Shown here: in pieces, positions 1 to 5,347 of the stretch | Layout: each line of letters begins with the position of its first letter | How positions within the stretch are numbered: position 1 is the first letter of the stretch | Origin: Treponema sp. | GTDB lineage: Bacteria > Spirochaetota > Spirochaetia > Treponematales > Breznakiellaceae | Direction: 5' to 3' | Assembly: GCA_031263435.1 (NCBI GenBank) | Contig: JAISFT010000072.1 | Location: forward strand, 1-5,357 | Length of the DNA: 5,357 nt | Made by a program: the position numbers and the translations under genes | Notes under the pieces: model-generated | Database searches by the model: none | Told to the model about the DNA's origin: nothing | The model's input: only the letters and a program-made list of their open reading frames with translations

Positions 1-17
1 AAACAAGATGGTGTACA

Positions 18-169
18 GCAAGGCCGATGGCAGGGCGGGGCATAGCCCCTGGAAGAACATTTGGAATTCCCTGCCGTAGCGTATCGAAGATACGACGTAT
101 CGAAGATAGCGGAGGCAGACTCTACAAGCGTTTTCCGGGGGCTATGCCCCGCCCTGCCATCGGCCTTGC
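18..169. repeat. 152-bp inverted-repeat element with perfect 32-bp arms
   Basis: The left arm (18-49) and right arm (138-169) are exact reverse complements over 32 bp. Pairing continues inward with G-U wobbles through about 56/131, giving a near-continuous 39-bp stem. The loop contains an 8-bp palindrome at 63-70, a CTGCC/GGCAG pair (71-75 with 114-118) and two tandem 16-bp units (80-108). The element starts 65 bp past the stop of the minus-strand phospholipase D gene. It encodes no protein I can support. It could be a non-autonomous terminal-inverted-repeat element (MITE-like), a dispersed intergenic repeat, or a large transcription or mRNA-end structure. No clear target-site duplication flanks it, and no U-tract follows either arm, so a simple intrinsic terminator is not supported. 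The structure is seen directly; its nature is inference. Confidence 0.85.
80..108. repeat. Two tandem copies of a 13-bp core in a 16-bp unit
   Basis: CGTATCGAAGATA occurs at 80-92 and again at 96-108, a 16-bp period. Each copy is itself a small dyad (GTATC-GAA-GATAC in the first copy; the second has a mismatch at its end). The copies lie in the loop of the larger inverted repeat. They may be internal duplications of the element or paired protein-binding sites. Confidence 0.8.
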
Positions 170-234
170 CGACATGACCTTGGGGAGGATCTACAGACTT
201 TTGCATGAAAGTAAACGCCGATGCCCTGCGCCGT

Positions 235-1776
235 CTACATCAGGGGCGCGAAAATTCGCAGTACATCGGGAACCAGCCGCTGGAAAAAATTCCGGGCGCA
301 GTCGGCCAGACTAATCTCATGGCAGCGGGGCAGGGTGTTAAGAAAATCATCCTTAACCGCGCCGATCGTGCGGTTATGGTACAAGACCACCCCACATTCA
401 AAATGCAAGTACAGGCTGCGAAAGTCCAGGTTGGTGGTACCCACCGTGGCTACCCGGTCATCGGACACAAAGGTTTTGGAGTGGTTAAAGCCATCGGTAT
501 ATTCGTAGACCCTGACCCCCGCGCTGATAAGCTGCCGGTAGTAAGAACGGGAGGTGATGGCTACAATTTTCTTGTCCCAGCGGTGGGGCGTAACGATCCG
601 CACGTCCACCCCGCTCTTTGCCGCCAGCGCAAGGGCGGAAATCAGGTTATCGTCTATCACCAGGTAAGGGGTATTGATGTACACATAGTCCTTTGCATTG
701 TTGATGATCTGAATGTACACATGCTCCCCTACGTTTTCATCGTCAATAGGACTGTCCGCATAGGGTTGGACAAAACCATCGGATTCTACCGGACAGCCCT
801 CCTTCCAGGGGTACAGGGCCGGATAATTTTCGTTCTGCCTGGGATCCAGGTTCCACATTTGGAGGAAGATAAGGGTAAGGGACCATGCCGCCTCCCCCCG
901 CAGCATAATTGCCGCGTCCTTCCAGTGTCCAAACCGTTCTATCTCGTTGATGTATTCGTCCGCCAGGTTCATACCGCCGGTAAAGGCAACTTTTCCGTCG
1001 ATGCAGACAAGTTTACGGTGGTCCCGGTTGTTCTGCAGGGAAGAGAGTATGGGCCTGAAGGCGTTAAAGACGATGCATTTGATCCCCTTTTGCTTCATTT
1101 CTTCGGTAAAACTGGAGGGCAGGGACATGAAGCAGCCAAGGTCATCATAGATAAGCCGAATGTCGAGGCCGGCACGGGCCTTCCGTTCCAGAACGGCCAG
1201 GACAGAATCCAGCATCCGCCCCTGTCTCAGGATAAAAAATTCCAGAAAAATGTACTGTTCCGCGTTTTCCATCTCCTCCAGAATTTTTTTGTGAAAAGCC
1301 TCCCCGGATGCAAGGTATTCCGCCAGGGTATGGTTATAGACCGGGAATCCGGCGTGTTTCTGGAGGTAGCGGGCCTGGGGAAGGAAGTCCCGGTCTTTAG
1401 CCAGCAGGGAGGGAAGGCTGTCACCGGGAAGGTAAAAATATTCTTCGCTTTGGGAATTTGCCCGTTCAAAATACCGGCGCAATCCCCGGGGGTTGGACTG
1501 TAAAAGAAAGATGATGTACAGGACGCCGCCAAAAATAGGGATCATCAGGATAAGAAAAATCCAGGTCAGCTTATAGGCAGGTTTTTCGGTCTTATTAACG
1601 ATGTATATACATACCATGATGCTCAGTATGTTCAGGGCCCAACTGAAATACTGGAACGAGATGCTGGAACCGGCAATTAAAAATACCAAAAAGCCAATCT
1701 GGAGCAGCAGGGCGCTGATAACAAAAACCCGGCGGCGGAGTACTACCCGCAGCCACGGCGCCGTTATACCGGCCAC
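235..1776 (-). CDS. cls: Cardiolipin synthase-type phospholipase D family protein
   Basis: This 513-residue membrane protein likely condenses phosphatidylglycerol (or a related phospholipid) to cardiolipin at the cytoplasmic membrane. The N-terminus has three hydrophobic segments at about 17-35, 41-60 and 69-92, which match the PLDc_N region of bacterial cardiolipin synthases. Two phospholipase D catalytic motifs (HxKxxxxD) follow: H253/K255/D260, then GGMN at 267-270; and H432/K434/D439, then GTTNLDFRS at 446-454. Both catalytic triads are intact and the length is normal for the family. The start is GTG at 1774-1776, overlapping the end of the upstream yciO-like gene by 13 bp. A purine-rich AGGGGGCGGG stretch just upstream can serve as ribosome binding site. 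The overlap implies translational coupling as the last gene of a three-gene operon. The family is secure; the exact lipid substrates cannot be read from sequence. Confidence 0.93.
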   Translation of the reverse strand: MAGITAPWLRVVLRRRVFVISALLLQIGFLVFLIAGSSISFQYFSWALNILSIMVCIYIVNKTEKPAYKLTWIFLILMIPIFGGVLYIIFLLQSNPRGLRRYFERANSQSEEYFYLPGDSLPSLLAKDRDFLPQARYLQKHAGFPVYNHTLAEYLASGEAFHKKILEEMENAEQYIFLEFFILRQGRMLDSVLAVLERKARAGLDIRLIYDDLGCFMSLPSSFTEEMKQKGIKCIVFNAFRPILSSLQNNRDHRKLVCIDGKVAFTGGMNLADEYINEIERFGHWKDAAIMLRGEAAWSLTLIFLQMWNLDPRQNENYPALYPWKEGCPVESDGFVQPYADSPIDDENVGEHVYIQIINNAKDYVYINTPYLVIDDNLISALALAAKSGVDVRIVTPHRWDKKIVAITSRSYYRQLISAGVRVYEYTDGFNHSKTFVSDDRVATVGTTNLDFRSLYLHFECGVVLYHNRTIGAVKDDFLNTLPRCHEISLADCARNFFQRLVPDVLRIFAPLM

Positions 1777-2423
1777 TTTCCCGCCCCCTGGCGGAGGACC
1801 TGCACCCCATCTTCCGTAATGTCCAAAATGGTAGAAAAGATGCGGGTTTGGTTTTCGTCCCCGGAGATGATCATATCCAGTCCCTTGATGGATTCCAGCT
1901 CCTGGTCCGATTCAAAAAGTTCTTCCTCCGGAATTTCCAGGGCCGTTTCGTCTTCGCTGCTGCGGACTCCGTCCGGCCCGTCGATCATGCTCTGTTTTGC
2001 GGTTATTGAATACAGGGGAAACGCCAGGGTTTTGATCAGGGCCAGCGGTATAGGATGATCGGGAATACGGATTCCCACTTCCCGGCGGCGGATATCGAGG
2101 ATCTTCTCCGTCCCCGGCAGAGTTCTCAGGATAAAGGTATAGGCCCCCGGGGACAGCCGCTTGATAAGCCGGAACCGGGTGTTGTCCATGCTGCACAGTT
2201 CCCCAAACTGGGAAATATCTGCACACAGCAGGGTAAAATGCCTCTCGTCCCGCTCCCCCGAAAGGGACTTGAGCTTTTTTATACCTGCCTTTGATTTAAG
2301 GGAGCAGGTCAGGGCCCAGCTTGTATCGGTGGGCAGGGCTACAAGCCCCCCGTCGTTGAGCAGCGCCGCCGCCTTCGTCAATACCCGGTCATCAATGTTT
2401 CCCGGATTTACATATTTGATCAC
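1764..2423 (-). CDS. yciO: YciO/TsaC (Sua5-YrdC) family protein
   Basis: This 219-residue single-domain YrdC-fold protein most resembles E. coli YciO. Recognisable blocks are an N-terminal YVNPGN, PTDTSWAL (31-38), HFTLLC (62-67), YTFIL (95-99), VGIRIPDHPI (116-125) and a C-terminal DITEDGVQVLRQGAG segment. TsaC/Sua5 enzymes make threonylcarbamoyl-AMP from threonine, bicarbonate and ATP for t6A in tRNA; YciO paralogues are less well understood. The Lys-x-Arg block of TsaC is not conserved. The TsaC STSAN motif reads SITAK (139-143), so the usual Asn is Lys. There is no Sua5 C-terminal domain. An acidic stretch at about 155-183 is longer than I recall in E. coli YciO. I chose the GTG at 2421-2423 because it gives the family-like start MIKYVNPGN with a GGGTAGG upstream. 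An in-frame TTG at 2433-2435 would add four residues and overlap the preceding stop by 8 bp. Confidence 0.88.
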   Translation of the reverse strand: MIKYVNPGNIDDRVLTKAAALLNDGGLVALPTDTSWALTCSLKSKAGIKKLKSLSGERDERHFTLLCADISQFGELCSMDNTRFRLIKRLSPGAYTFILRTLPGTEKILDIRRREVGIRIPDHPIPLALIKTLAFPLYSITAKQSMIDGPDGVRSSEDETALEIPEEELFESDQELESIKGLDMIISGDENQTRIFSTILDITEDGVQVLRQGAGKWPV

Positions 2424-2427
2424 AAGC

Positions 2428-2907
2428 CTACCCAACCCATATCAGCTTATTCGGCGCGGATTCCTGAAGAAAGATCTTCTCGTAGCGTCCCGAATGGGAA
2501 ACCCCCGGATTCTCCGGAAAGTAGGTCTTCCGGAAAAACCAAACTATGTCGGACATGACCGCCGGGGAATTGCTGGGGGTGTAACGGAACCATATCTCGT
2601 TATCCTCCAGAATTTGCCGCAATTGCCGCGTGGCGGAAAGCTCCGGGTCGGTAAGACGGCGCAGTTCTGTTCTCAGACCTCCGTAATGGGTATCCCCCAC
2701 ACTGAGCATCCGCAGGTGCTTGCGCTCGTCCATCCAATAGATCTCGTATACCCCGGCCACGGACGGAACACGGGCGTTGATAGTCCAACGATCCGCCGGG
2801 CTGAGGGGAGACCAGTTGATGAAATAGTACACATTTTTGCCCTTTTCCCGGGCGGTAATGCCGTATTCCACTTTACCACTATAGCACAATGATGTTATCT
2901 TTTCCAT
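2428..2907 (-). CDS. Hypothetical protein, possible degenerate GIY-YIG fold
   Basis: I do not recognise this 159-residue protein as a named family. It has no signal peptide or membrane segment and is rich in aromatic and charged residues. The stretch AGVYEIY (51-57), then MLSVGDT (67-73) and GLRTELRRL (77-85), has the layout of a GIY-YIG domain core (GVY for GIY, SVG for YIG, then an Arg-bearing helix). The second Tyr of the signature is missing, so nuclease activity is doubtful. This fold assignment is weak inference. The start is ATG at 2905-2907; only a weak CAGG lies upstream. A TTG at 2968-2970 would add 21 residues but has no ribosome binding site and runs through promoter-like AT-rich DNA, so I rejected it. 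It is the first gene of the operon, with its stop 4 nt before the chosen yciO start. Confidence 0.75.
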   Translation of the reverse strand: MEKITSLCYSGKVEYGITAREKGKNVYYFINWSPLSPADRWTINARVPSVAGVYEIYWMDERKHLRMLSVGDTHYGGLRTELRRLTDPELSATRQLRQILEDNEIWFRYTPSNSPAVMSDIVWFFRKTYFPENPGVSHSGRYEKIFLQESAPNKLIWVG

Positions 2908-2925
2908 ACAGGGACTAGACCTGAG

Positions 2926-2941
2926 TGTATAAAAATTTATA
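2926..2941 (-). promoter_or_regulatory. Possible -10 region for the minus-strand operon
   Basis: Read on the minus strand, TATAAA (2941-2936) and TATACA (2931-2926) lie 19-34 nt before the ATG at 2907. A TTGGAC at 2970-2965 resembles a -35 box, but it is 23 nt from TATAAA, too far for a standard sigma-70 promoter. The AT-rich block makes a start site here plausible; the precise boxes are uncertain. Confidence 0.3.
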
Positions 2942-2984
2942 CATTTTGGCCCGCCAGGCGAAAAGTCCAAAATTTCCGGACTGT

Positions 2985-3011
2985 GTAATTCCTTATATTA
3001 CAAGGAATTAC
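2985..3011. promoter_or_regulatory. 27-bp inverted repeat, candidate operator or activator site
   Basis: GTAATTCCTT (2985-2994) is perfectly complementary in reverse to AAGGAATTAC (3002-3011), with a 7-nt spacer. A further GGAATTA at 3012-3018 repeats 3004-3010 with 8-bp periodicity. The dyad centre (2998) lies about 66 bp upstream of the predicted sigma-54 start near 3064, and also upstream of the divergent minus-strand operon. It is followed by neither a U-tract nor a gene end, so a regulator-binding site is more likely than a terminator. The repeat is seen directly; its role is inference. Confidence 0.6.
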
Positions 3012-3036
3012 GGAATTATGTGGGGATTTACCGGAC

Positions 3037-3053
3037 TTGGCATGAAAATTGCA
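3037..3053 (+). promoter_or_regulatory. Sigma-54 (-24/-12) promoter of the sigma-factor gene
   Basis: TTGGCATG (3037-3044), four A residues, then TTGCA (3049-3053) matches the sigma-54 consensus YTGGCACG-N4-TTGCW at all but one core base. The invariant GG (3039-3040) and GC (3051-3052) have the required 12-bp offset. The predicted start is near 3064, giving a leader of about 32 nt. The same DNA also offers TTGGCA with TATACT (3058-3063), but only a 15-bp spacer, so a sigma-70 reading is weaker though not excluded. Confidence 0.7.
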
Positions 3054-3095
3054 GTATTATACTGGACCTGTTAGAAGACTCGTCCGGAGGTTGTT

Positions 3096-3959
3096 ATGAC
3101 TACGTTGAAAAATAACGATGAGGACACCCAAGAGGTCAATGTTTTGCAGACTTACTTCAACCAGATTAAGGCGATTCCTCTGCTGAGTTTTGAGGAAGCG
3201 TTGGAATTATCGAAGCGAATCCGGCAGGGTGATGAAGATGCCCGCCGTAAACTTATAGAGGCGAATCTCCGCCTGGTCATCAAGATTGCCCGCGGTTATG
3301 CATCCTACGATACCCCGCTCATGGATATTATCCAGGAAGGAAACCTGGGACTTATCCGGGCGGCGGAAAAGTACGACTATTCCAAGAATATCCGCTTTTC
3401 CACCTATGCAAGCTGGTGGATTCGTCAGGCTATTTCCCGTTATATCTCCAACAAGCAGCGGGCCATCCGCCTGCCCCACCGCAAAGAGGTGCTTCTGTAC
3501 AGGATACGGCGGGCCTACCAGTCCCTGAGTCAGACTTTGATGCACCAGCCCACAAGCGGGGAAATTGCCGATTATCTGGGGCTTACGGTGGAAGCTGTGG
3601 ATCAGATCATCAAGGCTGCCCACGGGGCCGTTTCCCTGGAGTTGGACGGCGGGTCCGGTGAATCCGCGGCCATTGCGGATCTTCACGAAGATTACACCTA
3701 CAACCCCGAGCGGACCTTTTTGCGCAAGTGTGCCCGTGCCGATACGATCCGCTTTTTGGGAATGCTCAAGGACCGGGAAAAACGGATCCTGATGAGCCGC
3801 TACCAGCTTGACGGCTCCAAAGATCGTACCCTTAAAACGATTGGGGATAGGATGGGGATCTCCCCGGAAACGGTGCGCCAGATCGAGATCAGGGCCCTTA
3901 AAAAGATCCGGAGCCATGCGGAAGAACTGAGGAACTGTGTTTACAGCGATGCGATGTAA
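3096..3959 (+). CDS. RNA polymerase sigma-70 family factor (group 2-like)
   Basis: This 287-residue protein directs RNA polymerase to a subset of promoters. Domains in order: region 1.2 at about 16-44; region 2 at about 51-126, with DIIQEGNLGLIRAAEKYDY (77-95) and the -10-melting and recognition segment FSTYASWWIRQAISRYI (101-117), then IRLP (124-127); region 3 at about 130-177; region 4 at about 222-272, with its helix-turn-helix at 245-271. Region 1.1 is absent, unlike a housekeeping RpoD, so this is a group 2 or RpoS-like factor. The RpoH-specific box is not seen. In the -35 recognition helix the usual TRERIRQIE reads SPETVRQIE (256-264), replacing two commonly conserved Arg. The start ATG follows a strong GGAGG (3086-3090) with 5-nt spacing. 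The gene is monocistronic by appearance, with a sigma-54-like promoter upstream and an intrinsic terminator downstream. I leave the symbol blank because RpoS and SigA-type names cannot be separated without a tree. Confidence 0.93.
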   Translation: MTTLKNNDEDTQEVNVLQTYFNQIKAIPLLSFEEALELSKRIRQGDEDARRKLIEANLRLVIKIARGYASYDTPLMDIIQEGNLGLIRAAEKYDYSKNIRFSTYASWWIRQAISRYISNKQRAIRLPHRKEVLLYRIRRAYQSLSQTLMHQPTSGEIADYLGLTVEAVDQIIKAAHGAVSLELDGGSGESAAIADLHEDYTYNPERTFLRKCARADTIRFLGMLKDREKRILMSRYQLDGSKDRTLKTIGDRMGISPETVRQIEIRALKKIRSHAEELRNCVYSDAM

Positions 3960-3991
3960 GCCCCGGCGGTAATTTTACAGGCTGCATGCAG

Positions 3992-4022
3992 GCCGGCAGG
4001 GCATTCCTGCCGGCTTTTTTTT
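3992..4022 (+). terminator. Intrinsic terminator of the sigma-factor gene
   Basis: GCCGGCAGG (3992-4000), loop GCATT, CCTGCCGGC (4006-4014), then eight T (4015-4022): a 9-bp GC-rich stem with a U-tract, 32 nt after the sigma-gene stop. It ends exactly where the tsaD ribosome binding site begins, so any transcript reaching tsaD from upstream must pass through it. Confidence 0.95.
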
Positions 4023-4026
4023 GGAG
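4023..4026 (+). promoter_or_regulatory. Ribosome binding site that fixes the tsaD start
   Basis: GGAG lies 4 nt before the ATG at 4031. An in-frame ATG at 3986 would add 15 residues, but those codons run through the terminator hairpin and the product would not begin with the family's conserved N-terminus. The start at 4031 gives MKVLGLESSCDE, typical of TsaD. Confidence 0.85.
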
Positions 4027-4030
4027 AATC

Positions 4031-5176
4031 ATGAAGGTTTTAGGGCTGGAGTCTTCCTGCGATGAATGTGCCGCTGCGGTGGTAGAGGACGGCAGGAAGA
4101 TACTTTCCAATGTTGTACATACCCAGATACCTTTCCATGCCGCTTATGACGGGGTGGTCCCGGAGATAGCAAGCCGCAAGCATACCGAGTGGATCTACGG
4201 GGTGGCAAAGCAGGCCCTGGAGGATGCGGGCCTTGGGCCGGGGGATATCGACGGAGTTGCCGCCACCTCCCGGCCGGGTCTGCTGGGTTCCCTGTTGGTG
4301 GGACTTAGCTTTGCCAAGTCCTTTGCCTGGGCCCGGAATGTGCCCTTTATCGCGGTAAACCACATGCTGGCCCATCTCTACGCTTCCCGGCTCGAAGAAA
4401 AGCAGGGGGGGCCTCCGGGGCCTTTACCTAGCGGGGAGACGGCCGGGGAAGCCCCGCAGGGCCCCGCTTACCCCTTTCTGGGGCTACTGGTTTCCGGGGG
4501 GCATAGTATCATCTGCCGGGTGGACAATTTTGATGATATTACGGTGCTGGGGACCACGATTGACGATGCGGTGGGGGAGGCATTTGACAAGGTTTCCAAA
4601 TATTACGGTTTCGGCTACCCCGGAGGGGCGGCCATCGACCGGCTGGCCCGGACCGGGGACCCGGAGGCCTTTAATTTCCCCCTGCCGAGGCTCCACAAGG
4701 GGCAGCACCCCTACGACATGTCCTATTCGGGGCTTAAAACCGCGGTGGTAAACCAGTTGGAACAGTTCCGCCGCCGTTCTCCCAGCGGAACAGCGCCCGG
4801 TCCGGACCGTGGAGAAGGCCCGGATACGGCGGGGGAGGGCAAGGACAGTCCGGCAGGGGCTGAAGGGGCCGATATTGCCGCGTCCTTTCAGCGGGCGGCC
4901 ATAGAAATTCTGCTCCGCAGCCTTTTCCGGGCCGCCGCCGACACCGGGCTGAGTACCATTGTGGCGGGGGGCGGAGTCGCGGCCAATTCCTGTTTACGGG
5001 AACGGCTCGCCGCCCGGCAGGACCTGCGCTGCATCTTCCCCCCCCCGGAACTCTGCGGGGATAACGGCGCCATGGTGGCCGGGATTGGCTTCCGCTACCT
5101 GGCCCGGGGAGAAACCTCGCCGTTCAGGGTAACTGCCTCCGCCCGGGTAGAGGGCTTTAAGCGGAAGTACCCGTAG
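4031..5176 (+). CDS. tsaD: tRNA N6-adenosine threonylcarbamoyltransferase TsaD
   Basis: TsaD (Gcp/Kae1/YgjD) transfers the threonylcarbamoyl group from threonylcarbamoyl-AMP to A37 of ANN-decoding tRNAs in the cytoplasm, working with TsaB and TsaE. Visible signatures: ESSCDE (7-12); metal-binding H111 and H115 in NHMLAHLYA; nucleotide-binding LVSGGHS (153-159); DDAVGEAFDK (178-187); GYPGG (195-199); YSGLKT (232-237); GGGVAANS (313-320); and CGDNGAMVA (342-350) with metal ligand D344. All core residues appear intact. At 381 residues it is longer than the usual 335-350, because of two Pro/Gly-rich low-complexity insertions at about 122-145 and 246-279. A run of nine C (5038-5046) encodes FPPP just before the D344 motif. 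No convincing promoter is seen between the sigma gene and tsaD, and the terminator abuts its ribosome binding site. Neither TsaB nor TsaE is in the window. Confidence 0.97.
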   Translation: MKVLGLESSCDECAAAVVEDGRKILSNVVHTQIPFHAAYDGVVPEIASRKHTEWIYGVAKQALEDAGLGPGDIDGVAATSRPGLLGSLLVGLSFAKSFAWARNVPFIAVNHMLAHLYASRLEEKQGGPPGPLPSGETAGEAPQGPAYPFLGLLVSGGHSIICRVDNFDDITVLGTTIDDAVGEAFDKVSKYYGFGYPGGAAIDRLARTGDPEAFNFPLPRLHKGQHPYDMSYSGLKTAVVNQLEQFRRRSPSGTAPGPDRGEGPDTAGEGKDSPAGAEGADIAASFQRAAIEILLRSLFRAAADTGLSTIVAGGGVAANSCLRERLAARQDLRCIFPPPELCGDNGAMVAGIGFRYLARGETSPFRVTASARVEGFKRKYP

Positions 5177-5182
5177 GGGGCC

Positions 5183-5198
5183 CTACAGCGCACTGTAG
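5183..5198 (+). other. Short hairpin after tsaD
   Basis: CTACAG (5183-5188), loop CGCA, CTGTAG (5193-5198), with outer G and C runs (5176-5180 and 5203-5206) that could extend it across an internal loop. No U-tract follows, so it is not a standard intrinsic terminator. It may protect the tsaD mRNA 3' end. Confidence 0.45.
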
Positions 5199-5243
5199 TA
5201 GTCCCCATGATGTCTCACGTAAAAAACTAACCGAAGGGGTCCC

Positions 5244-5272
5244 TTTACCTTTCTGGGGTTTTCCGGTAGTAT
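5244..5272 (+). promoter_or_regulatory. Weak candidate sigma-70 promoter for the gene at 5348
   Basis: TTTACC (5244-5249) and TAGTAT (5267-5272) are separated by 17 bp; each box matches the consensus at four of six positions. The predicted start near 5280 would give a leader of about 68 nt containing the GC hairpins described next. Support is only by pattern and position. Confidence 0.25.
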
Positions 5273-5293
5273 ACCAAGTTCCAGGGGGTTTGT

Positions 5294-5325
5294 GCCCCGG
5301 TGAGGCTTAGGGGGCCGGGGCCCCC
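5294..5325 (+). other. Mutually exclusive GC hairpins in the leader of the next gene
   Basis: GCCCCGG (5294-5300) can pair with CCGGGGC (5315-5321) over a 14-nt loop. Alternatively GGGGGCC (5310-5316) can pair with GGCCCCC (5319-5325), which uses the same bases. The second form is followed by GATCTTTT, a weak U-tract. The pair resembles an antiterminator/terminator arrangement or a simple terminator for tsaD. No known riboswitch class is recognised. Confidence 0.4.
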
Positions 5326-5347
5326 GATCTTTTAAGGAAGGATTGAT

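Noticed and set aside
80..108. Possible CRISPR-like repeats
   Set aside because: There are only two 13-bp copies with a 3-bp gap and no spacers; they belong to the loop of the inverted-repeat element.
27..314. 95-residue plus-strand open frame beginning in the inverted repeat
   Set aside because: Most of it translates the repeat arms and antisense cls; the protein has no family features.
205..1503. 432-residue plus-strand open frame opposite cls
   Set aside because: It lies wholly antisense to a gene with intact catalytic motifs. Its translation has no recognisable domain, and it reads as a codon-bias shadow.
2161..2892. 243-residue plus-strand open frame across the yciO-like and hypothetical genes
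   Set aside because: It crosses two minus-strand genes and their junction, with no domain seen and no ribosome binding site of note.
2908..2970. 21-residue extension of the hypothetical gene from a TTG at 2970
   Set aside because: No ribosome binding site is present and the stretch contains AT-rich promoter-like DNA; the ATG at 2907 is more likely.
3037..3063. Sigma-70 promoter TTGGCA with TATACT before the sigma gene
   Set aside because: The spacer is only 15 bp, whereas the sigma-54 reading of the same bases has exact spacing and a better match; kept only as an alternative.
3207..3917. 236-residue minus-strand open frame opposite the sigma-factor gene
   Set aside because: It is antisense to a clearly conserved sigma factor and its translation resembles no family.
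3986..4030. N-terminal extension of TsaD from an ATG at 3986
   Set aside because: The extra codons run through the terminator hairpin, and the conserved family N-terminus begins at 4031 after GGAG.
5207..5230. Seven-codon open frame (leader peptide candidate) after tsaD
   Set aside because: No ribosome binding site, no run of regulatory codons, and it is too short to stand apart from chance.
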